A DNA stretch of 64,000 nt from Lutraria lutraria (lineage: Eukaryota > Mollusca > Bivalvia > Venerida > Mactridae), in contig OZ026845.1 in assembly GCA_964023205.1 (NCBI GenBank), positions 6,644,001 through 6,708,000 of the forward strand, in the 5' to 3' direction. This document shows positions 37,535-51,000 of this stretch, piece after piece (position 1 is the first letter of the stretch; every line of letters begins with the position of its first letter). The notes beneath the pieces were generated by a model. The model had not been told where the DNA came from. It made no database searches and worked only from the letters and a program-made list of their open reading frames with translations. A program made the position numbers and the translations under genes.

Positions 37535-37899
37535 ACATCCAAAATGCTTATTGGGCTTTAATGTATCAAATAACCCTATTTAAGCATATGCATCAAGAAC
37601 TGTTTCACTGCTGACATTTACTGCTCACTCAAGTTCTGTACTGAGAAACCAACTATTATAAAGAAATTAAAAGGAACTTTGATATATGCTCCTTTAGCCA
37701 GCGCGATACGTAATGTTTTGATGAATTATTAAGAAATAGGCTAGTTATAGTTGATGCAAATGCTTTGCAAGTTTCCATTGGAATCGCAGATATAATTTCG
37801 TTAAGTGATTTAGACGTTACAAACAACACAGTAATTCTATACCACATTTTTACACGTACGAGTATCTTACTTAAAATTATGATATACTGACCAGCTTCA
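37535..37899. other. Spacer between A2 and B1
   Basis: Unique sequence in this window, not part of either tandem duplication. No gene recognised; the 63-codon minus-strand frame here has no supporting feature. Confidence 0.5.
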
Positions 37900-40495
37900 T
37901 GTGAAAAGTCGATTCATCATTTGTTTTGAAATAATGTGGAATTCCTTACGGTGTAATAGAAAAAACAAATAAGCATTCTAAACCAACGACTGCATGAGAA
38001 AGCGAACACCAATAATCACCAGTTGCTTCCCTCCTTATCTAGGTGAGCCTATATCAGCTGTTAGAAACAATTAATTTGAAATACTTATTGAATTAATAGC
38101 ATCTAAACCTCAGTAATCGACCACCTATCACGTATGGACATCATGTTCACATAAGCACGCACACGAGCTACAAGCATATAATTAGTTAAAGCCATATATG
38201 CTTTGAAGTCATGCAAAAAGGAAAAAGAGGAAAGACTGGCTGTATGAACTTGTTCTTTATCGAACCTTTCCATGTTCTACAAACCTCCGGGCTGGTATGA
38301 GAATTAGATTATGATGTCAGTTTATGCATGAGGCATGTCATGGTTTCCTTGTTTTCTCTATATATATCTATGTTTAATAAATGTTGTAACATTGAAAATC
38401 TGTATAAAACTTAACATTTAACAAATAATCATGTCAGAGTGAAGGACAATGCATGAAAAATGCATGATGAGATTTTTGAATTAGGATTTGTGCAGAAAAT
38501 GTCACGGAACACGCAAAAAAGAAAATCTTGACAGCACATAAAACAAATCAAAGAAACAAAATTTGCAAGAGGCATTGACTCGTACAAGGCCGAAGAAAAA
38601 AGTGACAAGCAATTTAGAACATTTAAGTGAGGAAAAATAATAACATTTCTATTGTCTTAAATTACTCCTTAACAGGAAATTGTTGATAAATCATCTAAAA
38701 GTCATACGATTCTTCTTTGCTTTGATAACACGTTTTACACCCTTTGTACCATCACTATGTTAGTGTCTGCATCATTATTAGTGGTATCTAAACAATGTAG
38801 TAAAACAAGTAGTTACTTGCTGGTTGTCACAGTGAATCTATAGTGGATATTTTGTTTTATAAATTTTATCACGAGGCAGATACACTGTAATTTGAACCTG
38901 GACACATAAGAGCTCAGTGGGTATCGAGTCTATCGACACAAAACAAGTTAGTTGAATACATATAATTACATGGCACTAATTCGTAAACATTTCATATCCA
39001 ATATGAAAAAGTATAACTGAGCTTTCGAAGTACTAAACTAATTAAGTTGACGATATTGATAATATACACGAAACTGAGTGCAAAGTATCGTAAGGAAACA
39101 TTTGATGGGTGATAATTCACAGACAAACGATAGTTGATTGAATGAAGCGCTTGAAGCATTAATAGAATACCAATAATTATTAAATCAAATTATAACCAAT
39201 AAATCAAGCCGAGTGATAACTGTTACTTTGCCAATGTAACATAAAGAAAATCAGCCAAACGTAGTCTGTGTCATTCAACCCATTCGGTAAACACCTAGTA
39301 ACTATCATAGACAGTGGAGTCATGACAGAGTACTTGTTTTAATACATTGAAATGCATAAATTGATGTGCATAAACACACATTGTTTCTCTGTGAGTTGTC
39401 ACTAGATGAATTATGAACATGAATTCGGCTGATTATAATTTAATCATTTGTGTTACGTTCTCATATATTATTTCTTAAATGAACATTAGTAATGACTTCC
39501 ATTTCCAATTTCTTTCAAAATAGATCAGCATTTTGCCTACATATATCATTGTATCTGTGATAGTGTAATATATTGAACTTTCAGTATAATGCAATTGTAG
39601 AATTTGTATTAAAAATTGCTGTTTGCATTTGAAATTATGTATTGCAGACAAATTCTCGATATCGGAAATCTAATAATTATGTGCAACTTCAGGTTTTATG
39701 ATATAGTCTTTATATGGAGCGATCTATCCTATTATTAAATCATAAAGCCGGTTTAAATTAGTTGACATTTTGTATTTTAAACATTTGTTGAATTGTAATT
39801 ATACCCTATCATTTTACAGAATGCTGAACAACACAGAACATGGTTGTAGGAAATGCACAGAAGGGTAACCATGATTTAACTAAACCAAGCACGGTTTGTA
39901 AATGATGAATACATTAAATATTAAATAAAACGTGCATGTAACTTACATCTTCAGTATTATAAATCAACCAGTTCAAGTTGTACATTATAATATTACATGT
40001 TTTAACCGTTCATACTTATCATCAACACCCTTGTAAATAACAACTTCTTCATACAGCTTTAAAACCGTCTGCAATAATCCCACCATCTTTATTTCTGTAA
40101 TATCTAAACTCAAATACATTTGCTAGTAAACTAATGATTTCTAATGTAACTTTATCTATTTGTTATCGCTCCGTTCTAATATGACATTTGAAAATGATTT
40201 GTCTCAAATGATCAAAATGGTGAATTACAAGATGTGTCATTTGAAACAATCATTACAAGTTTTGGAAATCGTTCATTGAAACTTGAGATAGAAAAGAAGT
40301 GACGTAAAGAGTATTTGGGTGGAAGGCAGTATGTTCAGCTATATTGTCTGACTTTATAATGAGCTGAAAAGTTTTTAAAACTCTAAAAAGTATATAGTCT
40401 ATTGCGTACTGAACTAAGAACAGTTGACGATGGATAACTTGAATTGAATATACGAGGTGTTTAAAAGTCTACAAGCATTTCTTTGTCAGAACATA

Positions 40496-40620
40496 TTTGG
40501 ATATGAATGATGAATATTACACGCCATACTGACATAAAAATCTCAGACAACGAGTAAAAACTCGTGTAAGATTTCCATCCAAATGCATAAGAAAACAATT
40601 TAATGTCTGATTATTTTTGT
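40496..40620 (-). repeat. Recurring module, B1 left copy
   Basis: The reverse complement carries ATAATCAGACATTAAATTG, then ATGCATTTGGATGG and an open micro-frame at 40517-40588 beginning MHLDGNLTRVFTRCL and ending FLCQYGV plus stop. It matches the 5592-5663 frame in length and stop position. The B2 equivalent is about 50670-50795 (frame 50690-50761, His changed to Tyr). Confidence 0.5.
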
Positions 40621-43600
40621 CAAACTATTCTTTGAATATTTTGTAGAAAAATAAAATATAACACTACAAGCCTTTACTTAGACTGAGATGAATATGTTTA
40701 TTTATACAAGCCGGCGTCAAGGAAATATAGTGGAAGAAATCAAAGAATATGTTTACGTAAACTCATCATCTTCTTGAGTGATTTAGACTGCTATCATTAT
40801 ATTTACATACACACAAAATACCACAACAGTGGTAATACATTGATGTCTCTTTTCTCTATTGTTCGGAATGATTTATCATTGTTTATGTGGTTCGTTCCAG
40901 AACATACCTTGAACTGGCTTTTGAATACACTTTTAAAAAATACTTCTCTAACTAGATAATATTAGATAAGAATAACACGTCACTATTTGATCCAAATAGT
41001 CCGTACATTGTTTATATGTATACGTATAACGTGGAAATAAACATCTTGTTTTGATTAAGTAAAACATTTTAACCACTTATTATAAACTGCAAATATTTGT
41101 TCCTTTTGACTGTGAACATTTTAGTTATAATCCACATGATATTGTTTTCAATTAACCTCTTCACATTGGCTGAAAATATATATTTGTTTTCATGGTAGCC
41201 TATTGAGTATTTGATTAATATGTTTTTATTCATTATAAAGTTTTGTAGTACCAGGAAGCCATACAAAGGAGAACGTAATGCAATATTTACTATGTATTAT
41301 CACATTATTGCAGTGTTCTATAAACTGCTCAGATATCAAACATTATTTGACCCTTGGAAGTGCTTTTTGTTCATTTCCACTTACAAAAAGAACTATAATG
41401 TCTCTTTATATGGTTCAAGAAAATCTTTCATTTGGCATCTATTCGAATTACTCGTATGTATGATCTTTTATTTAATACAGTCTCTTTTAACCCATCAATA
41501 CCACTTGGATGATTAATTTAACTTTTTGCAAATCCTAGTTGAAGTAATTAGTCATTTCAAATTACTTCCATATGACCTTTTAACTAATACAACGTTCAGT
41601 TTATCCTAATTTAATAGCTACTACATTATTAATAAATTTCAATGATATAAAATAATGACAAATCTATATAATAACACAAGTAACTAAATTTTGGTTCAAT
41701 TTAAGAGTGGTTTGACTTCTGATTGCTGCCATTATGATTCAAGATTATTGAATTCTATCCTGCTTGTAGTTAATCATCCCTCTGATGTTGAATATTTTCA
41801 AAACATTAATTGATATAATCGTAACGTAATGATTTTACAATGTTCGCCAATAATACAGGAATTAATTGTGCTATTCATCATGGGCGATATTTAAACTGAT
41901 AACCCATGAGCAGGAAGACACGTGTATGACGAGCTGACAAATATCTCTTTCTACTCAGCATTTGACTGTCAATCACAAGAACAATGCTACATCTCTTTAA
42001 AGGATGACATTTTTTCGAAGCATTTGAAATACTTTGAAATGCATTCATAGTAATATTTTCATGTGATTGTTTTTCTTCGTCAAACAGTCATGCTGACAAC
42101 AAACCACTTTCATTTCATCGTAAACATTACTTAACAAACACAGGTTAAAGTATTTGTTTAAATGTACATTTTAATCTCTAATGTTTGCTTATATCTCTTA
42201 AATTACTTTTAAAATACATAAGACACGATTAGAAAGATGACCTGATACACGGTTATATCCTGTTATCACAATAGCACTTCGGGAATTGTATTATTACTTG
42301 CTGATGGGAACTTACACGCAATATAAAAAATAAACGTAGAAACATTCATGAAAACCACCATTCCACTTATAAATACTAAAACGAAGAGGGTCAATTAGAA
42401 AAACATCTATCTGATTAATTAAGTTAAGATTAAAAGCAGTGGTGAGGCACATGCATGTCTAAGTGTTTTGGAAAGTAACATACACTTCACTTTAGTTGTT
42501 AATGTGGAAGACACTACTGAAATAAATTAAATATTTTATCTTTGGTTAGCGCACTTGACAACATTGATAATATTCTATGTACGATACAATACTAGAAAAA
42601 CGTACTTGTATTGCAGTAAACACGTATAAGTCAGAAAACAAAATTATCTGATCAAGTCAAAGTTTTGTATTTGATTCGTTTATTAAACAGTTATTTGATT
42701 CCCGATGATTGGTAAGCGATCCATTAGTATGTTTACAATATCTATGTTTTGATCAAAGTGGCTCATATCTCAAAGTCTGATATTGAAATGATCTGCTGAT
42801 AACGTGTTGACGTAAAGATGTCAGAAACTATTTGTAGGATGACTCTTGTACTCATATACAATATGTTTTAAACAAGACCCCGCCATTAAAGATGCTATCG
42901 ATAACTTTGTAATTAATGTGCTAAAGGTTTCAACTATAATAGGATACGCACTGAATGAAACGTTTTCATATCGCAACTTGTTTATATCTTTAATAACACA
43001 TTTATCTAGGTGGTATGTCAAATATTGAAATGATGATTTACAAAATTGCTGCTGTAAAGTATTTGATAATATAACAGCGGTATACATATCATAAAATGAA
43101 TTGAAAAATGTTTGTTAGTATGTGTCTATTAGTTGTACTTAGAGCCATATGTAAACTGTTATATGTTTCTAATTTTCGGAAATACAGTGTACTAGTAATA
43201 CCTCACTCAAGACCACTCTAATATTAAGACAACATCATTATAAAACCCTCTTATGAACAGACTTGTAAATAATTGATTTATAACTCAAATTGATAAAGAG
43301 ACGCCCCTAAGTATCAAGACTTACCTGGGGGTATTTGAAAAAGATACAGGGATTTAGACTCGTAGCAATGGAAGTCTAAGTGTAGTCTAAGTGTCACGTT
43401 TTTTAAATAAACCAATTGTCATTGGATCAGACTAGCCTAGTTTGGAATAAAAAAAAACATTACGAATATCAACATATATTATTAAGCAAGCCAAATATTG
43501 TAATTAATCGACAGGCTAAATAAGTTGACACTTTTGTCCATCGTGCAATGTTGTTTTCACCGGTCCCGCTATCACGACAAGCTCTATGACTATTAAGCTT

Positions 43601-45224
43601 CAGATATCTGTATACCAATGATGATAGTAACGTCAAAAACGTGTCTGTTCGTTTGGTATCAAGCCCATTTTTATGTTTGGAACCCGACATTTATTGCTAT
43701 TCATTATCGAATCTGTACGTTTGAATTCCAAAATTCATTCGTTGACACAATGTATAAACTTTTTTTTGAATTGGTTATGTCTGTACAAAAAACAATACGT
43801 CATGTTATATGTGTTTTCGGGATCTATGTTACTTTGGTGCAATACTTCCTTTTCTTCCATTATTGCAGACATGCCATGCTTCGTTATGTTTTAGTACAGA
43901 AAACATTTTGTTTGGTGCGGTGAGGGAACAATAAATTATGCTTACTTATATTGAAATTATGTCGATACTCTTATCCCAAAAAATTGTCAATTACAAACCA
44001 TACAATAAACGATAAAAAATTAAATCATTTTCTTTGGAAAACTATATACATGTAACATATATAATCATCAAAATAATCAGTTAGGAATGTCACAAAATCA
44101 TACGTTCAGGATTTCTATTGCATAACAGATCATGGGCAAGGTCTTTTGCTTTCACATCAATTGCTGCAATAAGGTTTTTGTTGTAATTCGATTGTAGAAT
44201 AGCTAGTTTTATTAGGGCATAATTGAACAATGTCATGATATCTAAAAGCGGTTATGTAGATATATTAATATAACGTTAATGTTTGTTCTTGAAAAATCAT
44301 TTGCCATTTATTACTTATTACAATAATTACTGAAATCACACATGCACTTATACGTGTTCTGATGTATATTCACAATATATAAATCTTTTCAGTTAATTTT
44401 AAAAGATTGTTTTAAAAACCTTATAATATATATAGTATGAAGCAGCTCACGAGACTTTTATGAATATTTGTCTAGTTATAAGAAAAAGGATCACAAGGAA
44501 AAACACAAACAAAAAGACAATCTTTACAGAAAAACTGATTCCCCATCCCGGAGCCCACCCTCAAAAATGGAGCATACGAATAATGGAAAAGAAAACAAGT
44601 CTCGTGTATGATACTGCCACCAAACGGCCCGTAACAAACTTGCATGGGTTTTAACTAACCTGTTAAGGATCCAACATCACAAAAGTTTAAAAGACACAAC
44701 AATCAGCTGAAAACATAAAAGACAAGTTGATTTCTCTAGTCTAATCTAATTTATAAATCATAAGAGAGAATCAGAGCATTCACGACCAAATGCAAAACGA
44801 AAACTATTTCTAATTAATGGCTGTGGCCGCCACGCAGTGAGGCAGGTTATACAAATGATTACGAAGATCTATATTAAACATCTATTAAATACAACGCTGC
44901 AAAATAATTTTGAATAGTAATCTCCTGTTGACCGAGATCGGAATTAATTCAATATCCAACGCGCAAGATATGTTACCAGATGATGTGCAACAAATAGTAA
45001 AGACATATGAAGAGGTAAGAAATCATAGTATATAAGTTGTTTGTGAAGACTGTACGGATTTCTTTAGACAATTGTAATGAAGTTTTGGTTAAACGGGTTG
45101 AGTATCATGACTAATTGTATTAACTAACACGCTACAATATCTTGCAGACAGACAATACATGCGTTTCGATACATGTAATGGATTAAAATAGTGTTAAAAA
45201 TATTACATTGCCAAAATATATACT

Positions 45225-45350
45225 CCGTACTTTTCAGATGTCTAGAGAATGAAATATAACATGCCATTTTGGCATCAAAGGTGTCAAACAACATGAATAT
45301 GATATCGTGTAAGATTTCCATCTAAATGCACTAAAATCATATCTTGTCTG
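45225..45350 (-). repeat. Recurring module, B1 right copy
   Basis: The reverse complement reads GAATATTCAGACAAGATATG, then TGCATTTAGATGGAAATC and TTACACGA, ending in CAAAATGGCATGTTATATTTC. It is clearly the same module as at 40496-40620 but has indels that close the micro-frame. The B2 equivalent is about 55355-55480. A further copy lies at 62285-62410. Confidence 0.5.
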
Positions 45351-45887
45351 AATATTCAAACGAAAACATTAACGCGTATGTCTGGGTCTACCAATTGCTC
45401 GAACATCAAATGGTTTCTTTTTTCGGATGTCATGATGTAAATACTATTTTTGGTAACAACTTTTGTCTAGAAAACGTAAGTAAACGAGTTTAATGTAAAA
45501 ATTACAAACCAAATAACATCTATCACGCTTCTTGTGTTATTTCAATTAGATGTTAGTCCGTGTTCAATTGCACATCGGTGAACTGGAATAGTTTCGTTGC
45601 ATTCATTGACAATTGAGCTTCAGATAAAACTAGAGGGATATTTATATTGACAAAAAGGAGAAATCTGAAATTCAAGGAGACAAACTAGTAGTACATGACA
45701 CAGTGAATACCTTGACATAATGACACATAGTGAAACAATCCAAACAAATACATTTCAGTTTATACGGCGGCTAACAAACATAACCATTTTCTTCTGGACT
45801 ATTTCACCCTTCCGTAGGGAACCAGGAACCACTTCACATATTGAGGAAATTTGAAATTTTGGTCAAACATTCGTAGGTGGGTCTGAG

Positions 45888-45962
45888 CTAATTCGAACCA
45901 GGATCACGAGATTACAACTCCAGCGCGTCAATTACTGGTCCACAACCATGGCCACAGGTATA
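45888..45962 (-). repeat. tRNA-like SINE head in B1
   Basis: On the minus strand, TGTGGCCATGGTTGTGGACC is followed by GAGTTGTAATCTCGTGATCC and TGGTTCGAATTAGC. The last string is a clear box B. Acceptor ends do not pair, so it is a SINE head or pseudo-tRNA, not a working tRNA. Confidence 0.5.
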
Positions 45963-47097
45963 AAGGAATCAGATATTACCGATAGTATAAAAGGATGCGC
46001 ATCTCATCCAGTACAATATTTCTAGCTTTCAAACTGTGGCATGCAAAGAATTTCTGAAAGAATGAGGCGACGAAAATGTTTACAAACAGAAAATAATTTG
46101 CCGCCACACTCAAAATGTTATGGATGTGAAATAAGCATTATAAAGAAGGAAGGCACTCCAAGACAAATGATTTTAAAACGACACTAAATCCCATTTCTTG
46201 ATCGTTTACAAGAAGGAACGGAGTTCAATCGTATGTTCAAAGAGTGTCTTAATTAAGAAGTACAACAGTTACTATGATTAGACTGATATTTAAACAAGAA
46301 CAAAAAAAAATCTGGATATCGAATAGAGAAAATTCAGCCATAACTTGCGTAATGAATATCAGAACATAAAAATTATTAACTAATAAGACAGAAAGCGGAT
46401 TCAATTTAACGATACGCCGTGCAAAAATCCATTACATCGTACAGATAAGAATGCAAGCCTAAGAATGTAATGTTTTAGTAGTTTAATATCAATGTCAAAT
46501 ACAAAAAAGAATGTTTACTGGAAAACGAAGACTTCATTCCGACTGTAAATGGTGCTTTGTAAACGTTATTCAAGAGTTTTAGAGATTGTCAAATGACATT
46601 TTGATGGTCGAAATGAGGATACATTGCCTTTTATATATTTTCTATTTTATTCAAGGGGGAGCATTACAAATATTATTGTGTTTTACTACATAATAGCTAC
46701 TTTACAATTCAGATTTAGATCGTAGATAAGACAATGTTATGGCTTGAATTTTATGTCTCTTAAAGGTTTTGGATGAATGCCAATTTCAACGACAAAGAAG
46801 ATTTGAAAAAAGACCTTTTCTAGTTCAGAGTTCTATATCAGACAAATGACACACCTCAAGCGTTCAAAATATCCGAATTGTCACTATTGCACTTAACATT
46901 TAATATGTATTCATGTGTTTTGTCTATCATGCAATATTGTATTGTAACAGAGACACAGTTTGATATAATATTTTGTAAGAAAAACAATCCCTTTTTGATA
47001 GCCCTAGATATTGATAAGAAACTTGATGCGGAAACTGCCATATCGGAAGCCATAACCGTACGCATATACTTATTATAAATGTGTTTTGTCCGCATAA

Positions 47098-47112
47098 CCC
47101 CCCCCCCCCCCC
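47098..47112 (+). repeat. Poly-C tract in B1
   Basis: Fifteen consecutive C in otherwise AT-rich DNA. The B2 equivalent (57211-57226) has sixteen. It is unrelated in context to the 13-C run at 483-495. The tract inflates the open frames that cross it. Confidence 0.9.
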
Positions 47113-48045
47113 TTCTCCAACTAAACATATGTCCACAAAGTACTACACTAACTAGCCATAATCCTTACACGTATATCACAATCAATTATTTACTCAATTT
47201 ATAAGATGTTCTTTTTAGTGAAAACGTCTTTTCCAACACGATTGGCATATATTAGAGTAATGACTTTTGATGCAATATTTAGGACACTGCTTTTTACCGA
47301 AAACATTCAGAATGTTTTAGCATGAATTTGAACTGACAATTAATTTTCATTAAGAAGTTTTCAATGATGTTCTTAGTATATAATTATATTTCAAATAATC
47401 ATGCCCTCAAGAAAATTTCTGGGCGACTGTACCACTTTGAAATTCATGTTGGATTTTTTTCGTGAAACTTAACATTTGCTTTGCCTCTTGTTTATTAGGA
47501 AGAAAATTATCAATCATTTGTCTAAGAAAGCAATACATTAATGATGTTGCTGATTTGTTTAAAATAAATCAAAAACTTTTTATTTAATCCGATGGAATTA
47601 TCTATGATTAAAGTCTGTTATGTTATATTGCAGTTTGATGCGTGAACGATGTACGTGTTGCATTTTCCGGAATTCCGTGAAGTGTTACTTTAAAATTTGA
47701 AATCTTGATAAAATTCTCTTTAATCAACTCCCATTCAGAAAGATGATATCAATAATGTTACAACCACTTTGTGAAAGAAAATATGCTCCGGACTGTATTT
47801 CAAAGTATAGAAAGCACTAGAAAGTAATTTAAGTTTGTATCATAAATTTCATTTACTAGTAATAAACTTAAAGTGTCCAGATATAGAACAACAATCATGA
47901 CAAACACTTATTATCGGTACATAATTTGTCCCTAACGGTCAAAAACATGCAAACATTTTACTTTTTCAATGGTTTTGCAACAAATATAATACTTATTATT
48001 TGTAAGCAAGAACAAACATATATTTGGCAAACATATTCCTAATGT

Positions 48046-51000
48046 TGTGAAAAGTCGATTCATTAATTTGTTTTGAAATAATGTGGAATTCCTTACGGTG
48101 TAATAGAAAAAACAAATAAGCAATCTAAACCGACGACTGCATGCGAAAGCGAACACCAATAATCACCAGTTGCTTCCCTCATCATCTAGGGGAGCCTATA
48201 TCATCTGTAGGAAAAAATTAATTTGAAATAATTATTGAATTAATAACATCTGAACCTCAGTAATCGACCACCTATCACGTATGGACATCATGTTCACATA
48301 AGCACGCATACAAGCATAACATTAGTTAAAGCCATATATACTTTGAAGTCATGCAAAAAGGAAAAAGAGGAAAGACTGGCTGTATGAACTTGTTCTTTGT
48401 CGTAAATTTCCATGATCTACAAGCCTCCGGACTGGTATGAGAATTTGCCCAATTGAATCAGATTAGGATGTCAGTTTATGCATGAGGCATGTCATGGTTT
48501 CCTTGTTTTCTCTATATATATCTATGTTTAATAAATGTTTTAACGTTGAACATCTGTATAAAACTGAACATTTGACAAATAATCATGTCAGAGTGAAGGA
48601 CAATGCATGAAAAATGCATAATGAGATTTTTGAATTAGGATTTGTGCAAAAAATGTCACGGAACACGCAAAAAAGAAAATTTTGACAGCACATAAAACAA
48701 ATCAAAGAAACAGAATTTGCAAGAGGCATTGACTCGTACAAGGCCGAATAAAAAAGTGAAAAGCAATTTAGAACGTTTAAGTGAGGAAACATAATAACAT
48801 TTCTATTGTCTTAAATTACTCCTTAACAGGAAATTGTTGATAAATCATCTAAAAGTCATACGATTCTTCTTTGCTTTGATAACACGCTTTACACCCTTTG
48901 TACCATCACTATGTTAGTGTCTGCACCATTATTAGTGGTATTTAAACAATGTAGTAAAACAAGTAGTTACTTGCTGGTTGTCACAGTGAATCTATAGTGG
49001 ATATTTTGTTTTATAAAAGTGAGACAGATACACTGTAATTCTGAAACACACTTTGAACCTGGACACATAAGAGCTCAGTGGGTATCGAATCTATCGACAC
49101 AAAATAAGTTAGTTGTATACATATAATTACATGGCACTAATTCGTAAACATTTCACATCCAATATGAAAAAAAGTATAACTGAGCTTTCGAAGTACTAAA
49201 CTAATTCAGTTGACGATATTGATAATATACACGAAACTGAGTGCAAAGTATCGTAAGGAAACATTTGATGGGAAATAATTCGCAGACAAACGATAGTTGA
49301 TTGAATGAAGCGCTTGAAGCATTAATAGAATACCAATAATTATTAAATCAAATTATTACCAATAAATCAAGTCGAGTGATAACTGTTACTTTGCCAATGT
49401 AACATAAAGAAAATCAGCCAAACATAGTCTATGTCATTCAACCCATTCGGTAAACACCTAGTAACTATCATAGACAGTGGAGTCATGACAGAGTACTTGT
49501 TTTAATACATTGAAATGCATAAATTGATGTGCATAAAGACACATTGTTTCTCGGTGAGTTGTCATTATATGAATTATGAACATGGATTCGGCTGATTATA
49601 ATTTAACATTTTGTGTAACGTTCTCATATATAATTTCTTAAATGAACACTAGTAATGATTTCCATTTCCAATTTCTTGCAAAATAGATCAGAATTTTGCC
49701 TACATATATAATTGTATCTGTGATAGTGTAATATATTGAAATTTCAGTATAATGCAATTGTAGAATTTGTATTACAAATTGCTGTTTGCATTTGAAATTA
49801 TGTCTTGAAGACAAATTCTCGATATCGGAAATCTAATAATTATGTGCAACTTCAGGTTTTATGATATAGTCTTTATATGGAGCGATCTATCCTATTATTC
49901 TAAATCATAAAGCCGGTTTAAATTAGTCGACATTTTGTATTTTAAAAATTTGTTGAATTGTAATTATACCCTATCATTTTACAGAATGCTGAACAACACA
50001 GAACATGGTTGTAGGAAATGCACAGAAGGGTAACCATGATTTAACTAAACCAAGCACGGTTTGTAAATGATGAATACATTAAATATTAAATAAAACGTGC
50101 ATGTAACTTACATCTTCAGTATTATAAATCAACCAGTTCAAGTTGTACATTGTAATATTACATGTTTTAACCGTTCATACTTATAATCAACACCCTTGTA
50201 AATAACAACTTCTTCGTACAGCTTTAAAACCGTCTGCAATACTCCAACCATCTTTATTTCTGTCGCTAATGTTATGTAATATCTAAACTCAAATACATTT
50301 GCTAGTAAACTAATGATTTCTAATGTAACTTTATCTATTTTTTATCGCTCCGTTCTAATATGACATTTGAAAATGATTTGTCTCAAATGATGGTGAATTA
50401 CAAGATGTGTCATTTGAAACAATCATTACAAGTTTTGGAAATCGTTCATTGAAACTTGAGATAGAAAAGAAGTGACGTAAAAAGTGTTTGGGTGGAAGGC
50501 AGTATGTTCAGCTATATTGTCTGACTTTATAACGAGCTGAAAAGTTTTTAAAACTCTAAAAAGTATATAGTCTATTGCGTACTGAACTAAGAACAGTTGA
50601 CGATGGATAACTTGAATTGAATATACGAGGTGTATAAAAGTCTACAAGCATTTCTTTGTCAGAACATATTTGCATATAGATGATGAATATTACACGCCAT
50701 ACTGACATAAAAATCTCAGACAACGAGTAAAAACTCGTGTAAGATTTCCATCCAAATACATAAGAAAACAATTTAATGTCTGATTATTTTTGTCAAACTA
50801 TTCTTTGAATATTTTGTAGAAAAATAAAATATAACACTACAAACCTTTACTTAGACTGAGATGAATATGTTTATACAAGCCGGCGTCAAGGAAATATAGT
50901 GGAAGAAATCAAAGAATATGTTTACGTAAACTCATCATTTTCTTGAGTGATTTAGACTGCTATCATTATATTTACATACACACAAAATACCACAACAGTG

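Larger units (their letters stand above)
37900..48045 (+). repeat. Segmental duplication unit B, copy 1 (B1)
   Basis: The 10,146-bp unit begins TGTGAAAAGTCGATTCATC and runs directly into B2 at 48046, where the same sequence restarts. It is nearly identical to B2 with scattered substitutions and small indels. An old inverted copy is at about 1.8-8 kb. No gene was recognised. Frames shared with B2 (for example 41278-41463, 42821-43087 and 43618-43923) either lose frame between B1 and B2 or have no equivalent in the inverted copy. Confidence 0.95.

Noticed and set aside
41278..41463. Small frame with a signal-peptide-like start (MQYLLCIITLLQCS) and a Lys-Arg site
   Set aside because: The C-terminus is frameshifted between B1 and B2, and the inverted copy (5020-5110) lacks the start codon and has indels, so there is no sign of coding conservation.
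42821..43087. 88-codon minus-strand frame preserved in both B copies
   Set aside because: B1 and B2 are too similar for this to be informative. The inverted copy at 2.2-2.4 kb has stops and a frameshift, and changes show no synonymous bias on either strand.
43618..43923. 101-codon frame in B1
   Set aside because: An indel in B2 near 53909 shifts the frame, and no recognisable protein features are present.
46856..47136. Gly-rich frames (RRGGGG) on the minus strand
   Set aside because: The Gly run is translation of the poly-C tract, whose length differs between B copies and shifts frame.
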